Positions 11,457-23,290 of a stretch of 64,000 nucleotides of DNA are shown piece after piece. The position numbers and the translations under genes were made by a program. The notes beneath the pieces were generated by a model. The model saw nothing but the letters and a program-made list of their open reading frames with translations, was not told where the DNA came from and did no database searches. Within the stretch, counting starts at the first letter, position 1, and every line of letters starts with the position of its first letter. This stretch comes from Patagioenas fasciata (taxonomy: Eukaryota; Chordata; Aves; Columbiformes; Columbidae): NCBI RefSeq assembly GCF_037038585.1, contig NC_092541.1, positions 5,273,445 through 5,337,444 of the forward strand, written 5' to 3'.

Positions 11457-11855
11457 ACATCCTAATGAAGAACAGTGTTTCCCACTTTCTTAACAGTTGT
11501 TCCACCTTCCCTGTCTTTGCCCCCAGATCAGTGTTTTGAGGAAGGGCAGCGCCATCACTGTTGAAGACAAACCATCCTCTGTCCCAGGAGAGGCTGGTAG
11601 GGCAGCAGATGAAGATGAAGGACAATAGCTTAAAGTAGAGCACAACCAGGCCTCAGGTCTGCCAACGCAATGGTACAGACCTTCCCTCGCTTGACACTGG
11701 GAATCCCTGGGGCTGGCAGATGGCCATATGTTGGCCGTAGGACGTGACTGTGAGCAGGAAGATCTAAGCCACACTGCTGCCAAAGGAGATTGTTCTCTCT
11801 ACAGAGAGAACGTTCAGCGTCATCTTGAACATCGTGACCAGTCAGCCAGGACCGG
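11457..11855 (-). pseudogene. Olfactory-receptor relic, internally deleted (unit 1)
   Basis: Minus-strand translation gives VTMFKMTLNVLSVERTISF, matching the TM2/first extracellular loop of olfactory receptors (VTVPKM...LS..+TISF). After a stop comes FLLTVTSYGQHMAICQP, matching the TM3 motif FLLTVMAYDRYVAICQP; the central DRY reads GQH. The TM4-TM6 part seen in the better copy at 29830-30650 is deleted. The remainder (VFNSDGAALPQNTD, at about 11540-11580) matches the C-terminal part of that copy. Non-functional. Confidence 0.65.
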
Positions 11856-11860
11856 AATCT

Positions 11861-12065
11861 CAGATTCTCTGAGGTTGAAAGGTGTCTCTGGCGATGGTTG
11901 TTTCCAGTCCTCCTGTTCAGACTAGGCTCAATGTCAGTAGGTGAATGAAGGCACTGTCCCGTGGGGTCCTGAATATCTGCAAGAACAGAGACACCACAAG
12001 CTGTCTGGACAAGGTGTCCTGGGCTTGGCCACCACCACAGTAAGAGAGCTATTCATCATGCTTTG
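11861..12065 (-). mobile_element. Old CR1 LINE 3' relic (unit 1)
   Basis: GGTTGAAAGGTGTCTCTGG, then a GTCCTGAATATCTGCAAGAA block and a CTCCACAAGCTGTCTGGACA-like block, follow the order of the CR1 3' UTR seen on its reverse strand. It is strongly diverged. Copies sit at the same place in units 2, 3 and 4. Confidence 0.6.
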
Positions 12066-12716
12066 GTGGAAATTCCTTCCACACCGCTCCAGTCCACACA
12101 CAAGGGCACGTAAGCAAGCAGAAATGCCCACAAATGAGTAACTGTGAACTCACTCTGCAGCCCCCTCTGTCAGGACAAGGCCCCAGAAACACGGATAATG
12201 TTGGCATTGTTAAGAGACTGCCAGAGAGAACACAGGAGACCCAATCAACACACAAAGGCCTCCGCAGAGAAGTATGACAAGGAAGAGAATCAAAAGCAGT
12301 GGTGAGGACCACCTCCTTGCAGAAGTAATGGCCAGGGAGCACCAGAGAGACCTTGGAGGGTGCGAGAAAAGGGACAGGGCACATTGTCTCACTTGGGACC
12401 CCTTTGGCATGCAGGCAAGGATGACAGGGTCATGGAGCACCAGGGGCCTTCCTGCCAATGGGGGTGCAAACAAGACTACATGAGTTCTTGGGCACTGTGT
12501 CCCCAGCCTGCACATGAGCCTTCAGGCACTTGGAACTCATCTTCCGCATGCATTGATGTGCTTATTTCCTAGGAATCCTTGGGTGTCCCACTCCAGCTCT
12601 GAAAAAGAGTCCCCAAGGGGCAGAGAATATGGTCAAACAAGGAAATGAAAAGACAGCTGTTCAGGAAACCAAAACACACCCCGTATCATTAGCTGAGATG
12701 TTTTGCACTTGGGATG
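12066..12716. promoter_or_regulatory. Distal upstream region of gene 2
   Basis: The last ~200 bp (from about 12525) are conserved before genes 2-5 and recognisably before genes 6 and 7, with blocks such as AGGAATCCTTGGGT, GTTCAGGAAACCAAAACACA and ATCATTAGCTGAG. Such depth of conservation in non-coding DNA suggests shared regulatory sites. I see nothing definite in 12066-12520. Confidence 0.5.
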
Positions 12717-12847
12717 AGCTTCTCAGAAAATTATTAATTCCTCAAAGGGTTCTCCTGGGTCTGGGCTAGTGCAGGACCAGTATAAAAGCCATCACAACTC
12801 TTCACTCCCGCAACACCTTTGATCTCCTTCTTCTCCTTCGGAAGCAA
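12717..12847 (+). promoter_or_regulatory. Core promoter and exon 1 of keratin gene 2
   Basis: TATAAAAG at 12781-12788, exon 1 about 12811-12847, GTGAGT donor at 12848. The proximal block is TCAGAAAATTATTAATTCC and the unbroken distal block lies upstream. Confidence 0.8.
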
Positions 12848-13166
12848 GTGAGTTGGAAGCTCTGTCTTGTACTGGGGCTTGGGACTGCCACTCTTGGGAT
12901 GGGAGGAGGGAGAAGGCCTGGCGTGGAAAGGGGCTGAGTCTGGGCTGTGTGGGTTTCTGAGCTATGGGTTGGGTAGGCGCTTTTCTGGGCCTGGTTCTCC
13001 CTTTGCACGGTGCTTGGGGAAACAGGGAAGGAGGTATATGGACCTTCCTGCACTGCTGTAACCTCCACACCTGCCAGGTACCGAGGGCCGCTTGTGGAGG
13101 GCAGGCAGGCTGCTCCTCACACACCCCAATGCTTGCCTCTCCCAGGTGCACCTTCAGCCACAAGAC

Positions 13167-13472
13167 ATGTCCTGCTGCAACCCCTGCCTGCCCTGCCAGC
13201 CCTGCGGCCCAACCCCACTGGCCAACAGCTGCAATGAGCCCTGTTGCAGGCAGTGCCCGAGCTCCAATGTTGTCATTGAGCCCTCCCCTGTGGTGGTGAC
13301 CCTGCCTGGTCCCATCCTCAGCTCCTTCTCACAGAACACCGTGGTGGGCTCTTCCACCTCCGCTGCTGTTGGTAGAATCCTCAGCTGTAATGGAGTGCCC
13401 ATCAACTCTGGGTGCTGTGACCTCTCCTGCTTCAGCAACCGCTATTGTGGCACGAGGTGTCTGCCTTGCTAA
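13167..13472 (+). CDS. Feather-type beta-keratin, gene 2
   Basis: 101 residues, identical in protein to gene 3 and different from genes 1 and 4 only at residue 68 (Val instead of Ala, in SAAVGRIL). It keeps all 16 cysteines and the core [15 protein letters not shown]. The intron is 12848-13145, the MSCC start is 21 nt into exon 2, and ATTAAA is at 13893-13898. The upstream ATG at 13092 is intronic. It lies 6602 bp after gene 1 on the same strand and each has its own TATA box, so it is a separate transcription unit. Confidence 0.95.
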   Translation: MSCCNPCLPCQPCGPTPLANSCNEPCCRQCPSSNVVIEPSPVVVTLPGPILSSFSQNTVVGSSTSAAVGRILSCNGVPINSGCCDLSCFSNRYCGTRCLPC

Positions 13473-13899
13473 AACGGCCACAGGTGACCACCCTGAAAGA
13501 TTCCCAGGAACCCAGAAGATGGTAACAGACTGAACATGGAGATCCTGGCTGTTGCATTCAGAGGGACTCAACATAGACAATTTCACCTGCAAAAGCAGGC
13601 ATGAGGAGGTGTGCGTCGACTCTCTGAAAACACAGCCCTTGTCGAACTTGCCTTTTTCTCACTCTCTTGTCTCTCTCTCTTCTGTCTCTCTTGTTCTTCT
13701 CCCCTGGGCTGTGAGGACCTGTTAAGCCTCATCCGTGGAAAGACCTGCTGCCCCATTCCATCTTGGGGGCAGTCAGGCAGACAGATGCCCAGTGCTATGT
13801 CCATCCTGGCTAAGGGGCACGGCCCCAGCTACTCTTGGTTTACTCTGCAATGTGACCCCCACTCAGGGGATGTCCTTTCCCTCTTTCAACTCATTAAAG

Positions 13900-15534
13900 T
13901 TCTTCTGCATTCTAACCTGGGCCTCTGTGTTGTCCTTCTCCCTCCAGACAATTTCCATGTTTGCCAGATTTAAAGGTGTCACTCTGGGAACCTCTTGCAG
14001 GTACAAGAGGAACAGTCAGCATTCTGGGAGTAAGGGGAGGGTGAGACATGGGCAGTGGGCTCCTTTCAAGACACTGTCTCTTGCAGCTGAGGAACATGTT
14101 CGTGACTCCTACAGAGCAAGCAGCACTCAGGGCCTGGCTCTCTGCATGCCTGCACACATGGCCTCCTCAGCCTTTTGAGCAATATCTGTAGATGATGGGG
14201 AGCTCACTTATCATTCAAGTGATGAGTCCACCTCCCCAGTCATGCTGATGGGGGTGGTGGCACAGGGAGCTGGTTCTGCATCCCGCAGCACCTGCGACCA
14301 CTTCCAGGCTTGTGGCTCTTGTTTCAAGAGGGCCCTGTGGCAAGTGTGGAAGTGTTTGTTACTGTGGATGTGTCACAGGTTTCTCCTCACATGCCCTATG
14401 CTCCTCCCTGCCATCTCTTCCCAGTGCACCTCTGCCCACAAGACGTCTCTAGACACCATGTCTCTGTCCTTCAGCTGAGGGCTACTGCTTGCCCACCTCC
14501 CTTTGTGGCTTCCAGCTACAAGCTTGCACTGCTGCAGCACTGAAACTCTCCTTGTATTCTCTTAGCCTTCCTCATAGCTCTTGCAGGGATCTTGTCTATC
14601 CCCTGACAGGATGCCAGTATTTTCTCCACACAGTTATAAGATGTGGAGTTACTAAAGTCAGATGTGGTCTGTTTCCTGAAAGCTCACTCTATCTATCTAG
14701 GAATGCTTATAGAAAGAGTACATAGGAGAATTTGTGTTATCTGCAAAAGAGATGTGTAGAGTCTTGTTTACCCTTCCATACTCACAAGCTGTCACCCATA
14801 CCTTGCCATGAACAATCTGCAGCCTCCACTGACACAAAAGCAGAGCTCCTGGATTTCCTGAAGTGTCAGGATTAACTCTCCACTCTCCAGCACTGACAAT
14901 CGACTGAACCACTGTCCTGCTCTACATCATCAGACACTCATGTATTATCAGCCTCTGTCAGTCCCACCAAGGCTGCTGGGAAACCAGGACCATCTCACAC
15001 TCCTCACACAACGAGCTGTTCATGATGATCCCAGAAAGAGGGAGCTGAAGCTTCTCACCTCTTGTGCAATTCTCTTCTGCCAGCTCTAAGCCACCTTCAA
15101 ACCTCAGCCCAAGGTTCAGAGCAAAACACTCTGAGGGCTGCCTGGGATCCCACACCTCTGTCACAGGGAGCCTTTCTACTCTCATGGCCTAGTTATTAGA
15201 GCACTTGCTCAGCCAGATTAAGGGAATGAAGGCGCCTCCAATTCTCAGCCCCAGGCTCCCCAGGGCCATGACCAGGTTTTCCAGCATTTGGAGCTGCCAA
15301 CTGGTGCAACCAAGTCACATCTCAACTTCTGAAATAGTTCTGCATCATAAGAGCTACGGATATCCTTGCAGTCACTCATCAACCACAGAAGTCGAAGATA
15401 CTGTGTTCAAGGCAATCACAAATGCTTCCTGCCAATTACTTGTTTTGACAGAGGAAATCCATACCTAGCTGTCTCACATGTTCATTCTGTAAAATCAGTG
15501 AAGGACGCCAAAGCAAGGAAATCTACACCCTGCG
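13900..15534. other. Unit 2 spacer, no LTR
   Basis: Homologous to 7290-8772 of unit 1, then fused directly to sequence matching 10990-11141. Contains the partial keratin relic near 14409. No gene recognised. Confidence 0.6.
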
Positions 15535-15655
15535 TTCCCTTCCCTTCCCTTCCCTTCCCTTCCCTTCCCTTCCCTTCCCTTCCCTTCCCTTCCCTTCCCT
15601 TCCCTTCCCTTCCCTTCCCTTCCCTTCCCTTCCCTTCCCTTCCCTTCCCTTCCCT
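15535..15655. repeat. (TTCCC)n array, unit 2
   Basis: About 121 bp of TTCCC pentamers, followed to about 15690 by degenerate TTCCCATTCC-type copies. Confidence 0.97.
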
Positions 15656-15831
15656 CCCATTCCTTCCCATTCCCTACCATTCCCTCTTCCCTTTTGCTCC
15701 TCTGTTCATTTCCCACTCAGTCTGTGAACCCGTCTCCACTCTTTGTTACCTCTCCTGCTCCATTCCCCCTGTCATGGTCCAGAGAGAAACTTGCCATAAG
15801 TGGGTGCTCCCAGAACATCCATCATCTCTTC

Positions 15832-16230
15832 ACATCCCAATGAAGAACAGTGTTTCCCACTTTCTTAACACTTGTTTCACCTTCTCTGTCGTTGGCCCCA
15901 GATCAGTATTTTGAGGAAAGGCAGCACCATCACTGTTGAAGACAAACCATCCTCTGTCCCAGGAAAGGCTGGTAGGGCAGCAGATGAAGATGAAGGACAA
16001 TAGCTTAAAGTAGAGCACAATCAGGCCTCAGGTCTGCCAATGCAATGGCACAGACCTTCCCTTGCTTGACACTGGGAATCCCTGGGGCTGGCACATAGCC
16101 GTATGTTGGGCGTAGGACATGACTGTGAGCAGGAAGATCTAAGACACACTGCTGCCAAAGGAGATTGTTCTCTCTACAGAGAGAACGTTCAGCGTCATCT
16201 TGAACATCGTGACCAGTCAGCCAGGACCGG
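15832..16230 (-). pseudogene. Olfactory-receptor relic (unit 2)
   Basis: Same internally deleted relic as in unit 1, with the ERTISF-like and SYG..MAICQP-like blocks and the same C-terminal remainder. It is more diverged from units 1 and 3 than those are from each other. Confidence 0.6.
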
Positions 16231-16235
16231 AATCT

Positions 16236-16440
16236 CAGATTCTTTGAGGTTGAAAGGTGCCTCTGGAGATGGTCACTTGCAATCCTCCTGTTCAGACTAG
16301 GCTCAATGTCAGTAGGTGAATGAAGGCACTGTCCCGTGGGGTCCTGAATATCTGCAAGAACAGAGACACCACAAGCTGTCTGGACAAGGTGTCCTGGGCT
16401 TGGCCACCACCACAGTAAGAGAGCTATTCATCATGCTTTG
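16236..16440 (-). mobile_element. Old CR1 relic (unit 2)
   Basis: Counterpart of 11861-12065. Reads GGTTGAAAGGTGCCTCTGGA, closer to CR1 than the unit 1 copy. Confidence 0.6.
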
Positions 16441-17088
16441 GTGGAAATTCCTTCCACACCGCTCCAGTCCACACACAAGGGCACGTAAGCAAGCAGAAAT
16501 GCCCACAAATGAGTAACTGTGAACTCACTCTGCAGCCCCCTCTGTCAGGACAAGGCCCCAGAAACACGGATAATGTTGGCATTGTTAAGAGACTGCCAGA
16601 GAGAACACAGGAGACCCAATCAACACACAAAGGCCTCTGCAGAGAAGTATGACAAGGAAGAGAATCAAAAGCAGTGGTGAGGACCACCTCCTTGCAGAAG
16701 CAATGGCCAGGGAGCACCAGAGAGACCTTGGAGGGTGGGAGAAAGGGGACAGGGCACATTGCCTCGCTCGGGAGCCTTTTGCATGCAGGCAAGGATGACA
16801 GGTATGGAGCAGCAGGGGCATTCCTTTCAATGAGGCTGCAAAGAAGACTACATGAGTGCCGCAGCCCTGTGTCCCCAGCCTGCACGTGAGCCTTCAGGCA
16901 CTTGGAACTCATCTTCCGCATGCATTGATGTGCTTATTTCCTAGGAATCCTTGGGTGTCCCACTCCAGCTCTGAAAAAGAGCCCTAGAGGGACAGAGAGT
17001 ATGGCAAAACAAGGAAATTAAAAGACAGCTGTTCAGGAAATCAAAACACAGCCCATATCATTAGCTGAGATGTTTTGCACTTGGGATG

Positions 17089-17219
17089 AGCTTCTCAGAA
17101 AATTATGAATTCCTCAAAGGGTTCTTCTGGGTCTGGGCTAGTTCAGGACCAGTATAAAAGCCATCGCAGCTCTTCACTCCCGCAACACCTTTGATCTGCT
17201 TCTTCTCCTTCGGAAGCAA
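17089..17219 (+). promoter_or_regulatory. Core promoter and exon 1 of keratin gene 3
   Basis: TATAAAAG at 17153-17160, exon 1 about 17183-17219, donor GTGAGT at 17220. Same promoter subtype as genes 1 and 2. Confidence 0.8.
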
Positions 17220-17537
17220 GTGAGTTGGAAGCTCTGTCTTGTACTAGGGCTTGGGACTGCCACTCTTGGGATGGGAGGAGGGAGAAGGCCTGGTGTGGAG
17301 AGGGGCTGAGTCTGGGTTGTGTGGATTTGTGAGCTATGGGTTGGGTTGGGCTTTTCTGGGCCTGGTTCTCCCCTTGCACGGTGCTTGGGGAAACAGGGAA
17401 GGAGGTATATGGACCTTCCTGCACTGCTGTAACCTCCACACCTGCCAGGTACCGAGGGCCACTTGTGGAGGGCAGGCAGGCTGCTCCTCACACACCCCAA
17501 TGCTTGCCTCTCCCAGGTGCACCTTCAGCCACAAGAC

Positions 17538-17843
17538 ATGTCCTGCTGCAACCCCTGCCTGCCCTGCCAGCCCTGCGGCCCAACCCCGCTGGCCAACAGC
17601 TGCAATGAGCCCTGTTGCAGGCAGTGCCCGAGCTCCAATGTTGTCATTGAGCCCTCCCCTGTGGTGGTGACCCTGCCTGGTCCCATCCTCAGCTCCTTCT
17701 CACAGAACACCGTGGTGGGCTCCTCCACCTCCGCTGCTGTTGGCAGAATCCTCAGCTGTAATGGAGTGCCCATCAACTCTGGGTGCTGTGACCTCTCCTG
17801 CTTCAGCAACCGCTATTGTGGCACGAGGTGTCTGCCTTGTTAA
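17538..17843 (+). CDS. Feather-type beta-keratin, gene 3
   Basis: 101 residues with the same protein as gene 2 and only silent differences in the coding sequence. Intron 17220-17516; MSCC start 21 nt into exon 2; stop TAA; ATTAAA at 18264-18269. Surrounding sequence resembles unit 2, in line with copying of this segment from that unit or the reverse. It lies 4371 bp after gene 2. The alternative upstream ATG at 17463 is in the intron. Confidence 0.95.
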   Translation: MSCCNPCLPCQPCGPTPLANSCNEPCCRQCPSSNVVIEPSPVVVTLPGPILSSFSQNTVVGSSTSAAVGRILSCNGVPINSGCCDLSCFSNRYCGTRCLPC

Positions 17844-20250
17844 AACTGCCACAGGTGACCACCCTGAACGATTCCCAGGAACCCAGAAGATGGTAACGGA
17901 CTGAACATGGAGATCCTGGCTGTTGCATTCAGAGGGACTCAACATAGACAATTTCACCTGCAAAAGCAGGCATGAAGAGGTGTGCATCAACTCTCTGAAA
18001 ACATAGCCCTTGTCGAACTTGCCTTTTTCTCACTCTCTTGTCTCTCTCTCTTCTTTCTCTCTTGTTCTTCTCCCCTGGGCTGTGAGGACCTGTTAAGCCT
18101 CATCCGTGGAAAGACCTGCTGCCCCATTCCATCTTGGGGGCAGTCAGGCAGACAGATGCCCAGTGCTATGTCCATCCTGGCTAAGGGGCAAGGCCCCAGC
18201 TACTCTTGGTTTACTCTGCAATGTGACCCCCACTCAGGGGATGTCCTTTCCCTCTTTCAACTCATTAAAGTTCTTCTGCATTCTAACCTGGGCCTCTGTG
18301 TTGTCCTTCTCCCTCCAGACAATTTCCATGTTTGCCAGATTTAAAGGTGTCACTCTGGGAACCTCTTGCAGGTACAAGAGGAACAGTCAGCATTCTGGGA
18401 GTAAGGGGAGGGTGAGACATGGGCAGTGGGCTCCTTTCAAGACACTGTCCCTTGCAGCTGAGGAACATGTTCGTGACTCCTACAGAGCAAGCAGCACTCA
18501 GGGCCTGGCTCTCTGCATGCCTGCACAGGTGACCTCCTCAGCCTTTTGAGCAATATCTGTAGATGATGGGGAGCTCACTTATCATTCAAGTGATGAGTCC
18601 ACCTCCCCAGTCACGCTGATGGGGGTGGTGGCACCGGGAGCTGGTTCTGCATCCAGCAGCACCTGCGACCACTTCCTGGCTTGTGGCTCTTGTTTCAAGA
18701 GGGCCCTGTGGCAAGTGTGGAAGTGTTTGTTACTGTGGATGTGTCACAGGTTTCTCCTCACATGCCCTATGCTCCTCCCTGCCATCTCTCCCCAGTGCAC
18801 CTCTGCCCACAAGGCATCTCTAGCCACCACGTCTCTGTCCTTCAGCTGAGGGCTACTGCTTGCCCACCTCCCTTTGTGGTTTCCAGCTACAGGCTTGCAC
18901 TGCTGCAGCACTGAAACTCTCCTTGTATTCTCTTAGCCTTCCTCATAGATCTTGCAGGCATCTTGTCTATCCGCTGACAGGATGCCAGTATTTTCTCCAC
19001 ACAGTTATAAGATGTGGAGTTACTAAAGTCAGATGTGGTCTGTTTCCTGAAAGCTCACTCTATCTATCTAGGAATGCTTATAGAAAGAGTACATAGGAGG
19101 ATTCATGTTATCTGCAAAAGAGATATGTAGCGTCTTGTTCCCCCTTTCATACTCACAAGCTGTCTCACATGCCTTGCCATGCACCATCTGCAGCCTCCAC
19201 TGACACAAAAGCAGAGCTCCTGGATTGCCTGAAGTGTCAGGATTAACTCTCTGCTCTTCCACACTGACAAGCAACTGAACCGCTGTCCTGCTCCACCCCA
19301 TCAGACACGCGTGTGTCACCAGCCTCTGCCAATCCCACCAAGGCTGCTGGGAAACCAGGATCGTCTCACACTCCTCACACAACAAGATGCTCAGGATGAC
19401 CCCAGGACGAGGGAGATGAAGCTTGTCAGCTGCTGTACTCTTTGCCCTCTGCCAGCTCTTAGCCACCTCCAAACCTCAGCCCAACGTACAGAGCAAAACA
19501 CTCTGAGGGCTGCCTGGGATCCCACACCTCTGCCCCAGGGAGCCTTTCTACTCTCATGGCCTAGTTATTAGAGCACTTGCTCAGCCAGATTAAGGGAATG
19601 AAGGTGCCTCCAATTCTCTAGCCCCAGGCTCCCCAGGGGCCATGACCAGGTTTTCCAGCATTTGGAGCTGCCAACTGGTGCAACCAAGTCACATCACAAC
19701 TTTTCAAAAGTGGTCTCGGTCATAAGAGAGTTCTGGACATTCTTGCAGGCACACATACCCTCTTGTAAAACTGCTGCCTGTTGTAGAACTCCAGGCCAGG
19801 TTGCTCAGGGGAAGTGCTTGTCTACCACAGGCAGCTAGGAACCTGCTGACAGTTCCCAGAACTGGAACTGCAGTGCTCATGCAGAACGAGACAAAGGATG
19901 TGGAGAAGGAAACAACTCTCACAGTTATCTCCAGCAGGGGGAAGCGATTCCTTGGTCAACTTCTCTGGCCACCTTCTGCGCTGCCAGAGTCAGGACAGCA
20001 TCTGTGTCAGAGTACCGTGCTGAGCAGTGCTGCTTTTCCCCTGCATGATGACACCAGTCCCAATTCATCTCTTGTCTTCTTCACCCAGCACTTGTCCAGA
20101 CATTCAGCTGGACTTCCTTCTCCTCAGGTCTTTCTGCCCACATGGTAAGTATGTCCTTCTTACTGGCGAGAATGTCACTGGGCTGAAGTCATCCGCCATG
20201 ACACTGGTTGTATTTTACATGGATGTCAGGAAAGCATCGCTATCATCATG

Positions 20251-21535
20251 TGTCAAGGTTTCATTGCCGGGTGACAATAAACCGCTTTGTTAGCCCCCAT
20301 CCCCTTTTCCCCTCCCTTGATACAGGGAAGGAACAATTAATTAATTAACATTTAAAGACCTAACACTTAAAAGACTTAAAGAGCTAACAGAGAGCTAACC
20401 CTTAACCCACATCACTATTGCCTAAACTTGCTTAGTTTTGTGTAACTTGTCATACGAGAAACAGGAGTTCGCTGGCGCCTTGCAATGATAAAAAACCTTG
20501 GTGCATCCTTGGGTGAACTAGATAACAGAAACTTGGGCACAGGGCAGGAGATACACCAGTTTTAACCAACTCAGCAGTCTGAGTCCTAACCAACTCATCA
20601 CACCAGACCAAAGGTGACTGTGTACAGAGAAGAGGAGCCTGGTTCACGTTCGCTGTTCAGCTGCAACCAGGAGGAGCCGGAGGTAGATACTATGGAAATG
20701 GTCTCCTGGAACTCATTGTAATAAGAACGGCCTTCTTGGAGACAGGTTGTGAATACGTTCCTAAAACTTTCATGAATATGTAACACTTCACTGCATATAA
20801 CAAAGCTCACAGCTACTGGAAATTTCCACACGTCTTGGGTGGAGTTATCCCCCGTGTGTCCAGTGCTGTAAAATTACATACCTTCTTTACAATCTCACAG
20901 GCTGTAAAGTCATTTCCGCGCCTCACCCTCAGCTCCTCCTCTCCTCACTAAGGAAAGGCAATAGGACAGCAAAGAGAGGGAAGAAGAAAGATGACTTGCA
21001 AGTCAGAAAGAATTTTAAATGTTTAACTAATGCTACTAATAAAATAGGGAATATTACACAAAATATGCAAAACCAATCTTGAAATTCCCAGCAACTCAGC
21101 ACCGGCTGCTCAGGCAGCAGCAGAGCGGGCACCCAGAAGTCCTGGGTTGGACTCTGCAGCAAACTGGAACTGGATTCAAGGATTCAGGGTCTGTCACTCG
21201 GCCTCAGATTTGCAGGGATGGCAGGCAGGGTCCTTCCCAGATGTTGGCCATAGTCGAAGAAGGTGGAGACTCTCATGATCTCCCACTTGTATACGAAGTA
21301 CACGTGAATGGGATGGAATACTTAGTCGGTCAGTTTTAGTTACCTGTTCAGTTCACTCCTCCTTGCCCCTCTCACTTACGGGACGTGCATCCTTATCAAC
21401 TACCTTGCATTCTGTTGCTATGCCTACCAATACATGTATGCAACTTCAGAATGGTTGTGGTTACTAAGAAGGACTTAGCTGTAAATAGAGTTCACTAAAA
21501 GCGAAATTGGTCTTGTTTGTAACAAAACCTGGACA
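20251..21535 (-). mobile_element. Solo LTR with nested insertion (unit 3)
   Basis: Near-identical to the unit 1 LTR, at a constant offset of 10976-10977 bp, with one single-base indel. It was therefore copied with the unit and did not insert separately. Confidence 0.75.
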
Positions 21536-22118
21536 AAATGGTGGAATGATTTTCAGTGGGGTCCCAGAGGGAACAGTTCTCTGCATTACATGATGGATAA
21601 GCCATGGCTATTTTCAGTGATCCCCCAACGAGACAGCTCTTTCTGGCTTATTCATGCCTTCTCATATCATAACTACACAGTTGATAGCCCTATAAAATAT
21701 AGGGTCTGCCATGGAAAACTCAGAGCAACTGCCACTCATTTTGACCAGGGTTCTGCATCTGTAGAGCAGCTGGCAAGCCTTGTCACAGGTGTATTCCACA
21801 GGTGTATTCCCCTGTGTATTCCCCAGTCCTATGTACTGGGATGGATGTTGCTCACCAAACGATCCCACTGACTGTAGTATGAGGTGTCCACAAATCCCTA
21901 CCACCAGCAACTATGTCCCAAGGAAACACGGGTTGGTTGCATCACTTTGCACCTCCACTCCAACCTTTCATCAACCACAGAGGTCAACTATACTGTGTTC
22001 AAGGCAATCTCAAATGCTTCCTGCCTATTACTTGTTTTGACAGAGGAAATCCACACCTAGCTGTCTCAGTTGACCATTCTGTCAAAAAATGAAGGACATC
22101 AAACCAAAGAGATCTACA

Positions 22119-22548
22119 CCCTTCCCTTCCCTTCCCTTCCCTTCCCTTCCCTTCCCTTCCCTTCCCTTCCCTTCCCTTCCCTTCCCTTCCCTTCCCTTCC
22201 CTTCCCTTCCCTTCCCTTCCCTTCCCTTCCCTTCCCTTCCCTTCCCTTCCCTTCCCTTCCCTTCCCTTCCCTTCCCTTCCCTTCCCTTCCCTTCCCTTCC
22301 CTCCCCTTCCCTCCCCTTCCCTCCCCTTCCCTCCCCTCCCCTCCCCTCCCCTTCCCTCCCCTTCCCTCCCCTCCCCTCCCCTCCCCTTCCCTCCCCTTCC
22401 CTCCCCTTCCCTTCCCTTCCCTTCCCTTCCCTTCCCTTCCCTTCCCTTCCCTTCCCTTCCCTTCCCTTCCCTTCCCTTCCCTTCCCTTCCCTTCCCTTCC
22501 CTTCCCTTCCCTTCCCTTCCCTTCCCTTCCCTTCCCTTCCCTTCCCCT
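22119..22548. repeat. (TTCCC)n array with CTCCCC variant core, unit 3
   Basis: About 430 bp, the longest in the window. Perfect TTCCC pentamers flank a block at about 22300-22410 in which many pentamers read CTCCC, giving mixed CCTTCCCTCC runs. Confidence 0.97.
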
Positions 22549-22683
22549 CTTAAGCTTTTTTCCCACCCAGTCAGTGAATCCCTCCCCACTCTTGTTTTGA
22601 CCTCTCCTGCTCCATTCCCCCTCCCATGCTTCAGAGAGAAACTTGCCATAAGTGGGTGCTCCTAGTACTTACACCATCTCTTC

Positions 22684-23083
22684 ACATCCTAATGAAGAAC
22701 AGTGTTTCCCACTTTCTTAACAGTTGTTCCACCTTCCCTGTCTTTGCCCCCAGATCAGTGTTTTGAGGAAGGGCAGCGCCATCACTGTTGAAGACAAACC
22801 ATCCTCTGTCCCAGGAGAGGCTGGTAGGGCAGCAGATGAAGATGAAGGACAATAGCTTAAAGTAGAGCACAACCAGGCCTCAGGTCTGCCAACGCAATGG
22901 TACAGACCTTCCCTCGCTTGACACTGGGAATCCCTGGGGCTGGCAGATGGCCGTATGTTGGCCGTAGGACGTGACTGTGAGCAGGAAGATCTAAGCCACA
23001 CTGCTGCAAAAGGAGATTGTTCTCTCTACAGAGAGAACGTTCAGCATCATCTTGAACATTGTGACCAGTCAGCCAGGACCGGA
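22684..23083 (-). pseudogene. Olfactory-receptor relic (unit 3)
   Basis: Almost identical to the unit 1 relic, with the same internal deletion and the same stop before the FLLTV block. Confidence 0.65.
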
Positions 23084-23087
23084 ATCT

Positions 23088-23290
23088 CAGATTCTTTGAG
23101 GTTGAAAGGTGTCTCTGGCGATGGTCGTTTCCAGTCCTCCTGTTCAGAGCAGGGTCAATGTCAGTAGGTGAATGAAGGCACTGTCCCGTGGGGTCCTGAA
23201 TATCTGCAAGAACAGAGACCCCACAAGCTGTCTGGACAAGGTGTCCTGGGCTTGGCCACCACCACAGTAAGAGAGCTATTCATCATGCTT
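23088..23290 (-). mobile_element. Old CR1 relic (unit 3)
   Basis: Counterpart of 11861-12065. A few differences from unit 1 appear here (TTCAGAGCAGGGTCAATG), after a long almost identical stretch. Confidence 0.6.

Larger units (their letters stand above)
6115..12716 (+). repeat. Keratin tandem repeat unit 1 (about 6.6 kb)
   Basis: The unit runs from the gene 1 promoter to the gene 2 promoter. Contents in order: keratin gene 1, a partial keratin relic (about 7800), an antisense LTR (9275-10558), a (TTCCC)n array, an antisense olfactory-receptor relic, an old CR1 relic and the conserved distal promoter of the next gene. From about 8120 to the end it is almost identical to unit 3. Confidence 0.9.
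12717..17088 (+). repeat. Keratin tandem repeat unit 2 (about 4.4 kb, deleted form)
   Basis: Same order as unit 1, but about 2.2 kb covering the LTR and its flanks is missing. The deletion joins sequence matching 8772 to sequence matching 10990, with the junction near 15370. Confidence 0.9.

Noticed and set aside
21999-22649. Long (GREGK)n / (FPSLP)n open frames on both strands, also at 11022-11438, 15366-15914, 28849-29474
   Set aside because: They are translations of the TTCCC arrays, which contain no stop in several frames; no real protein features.
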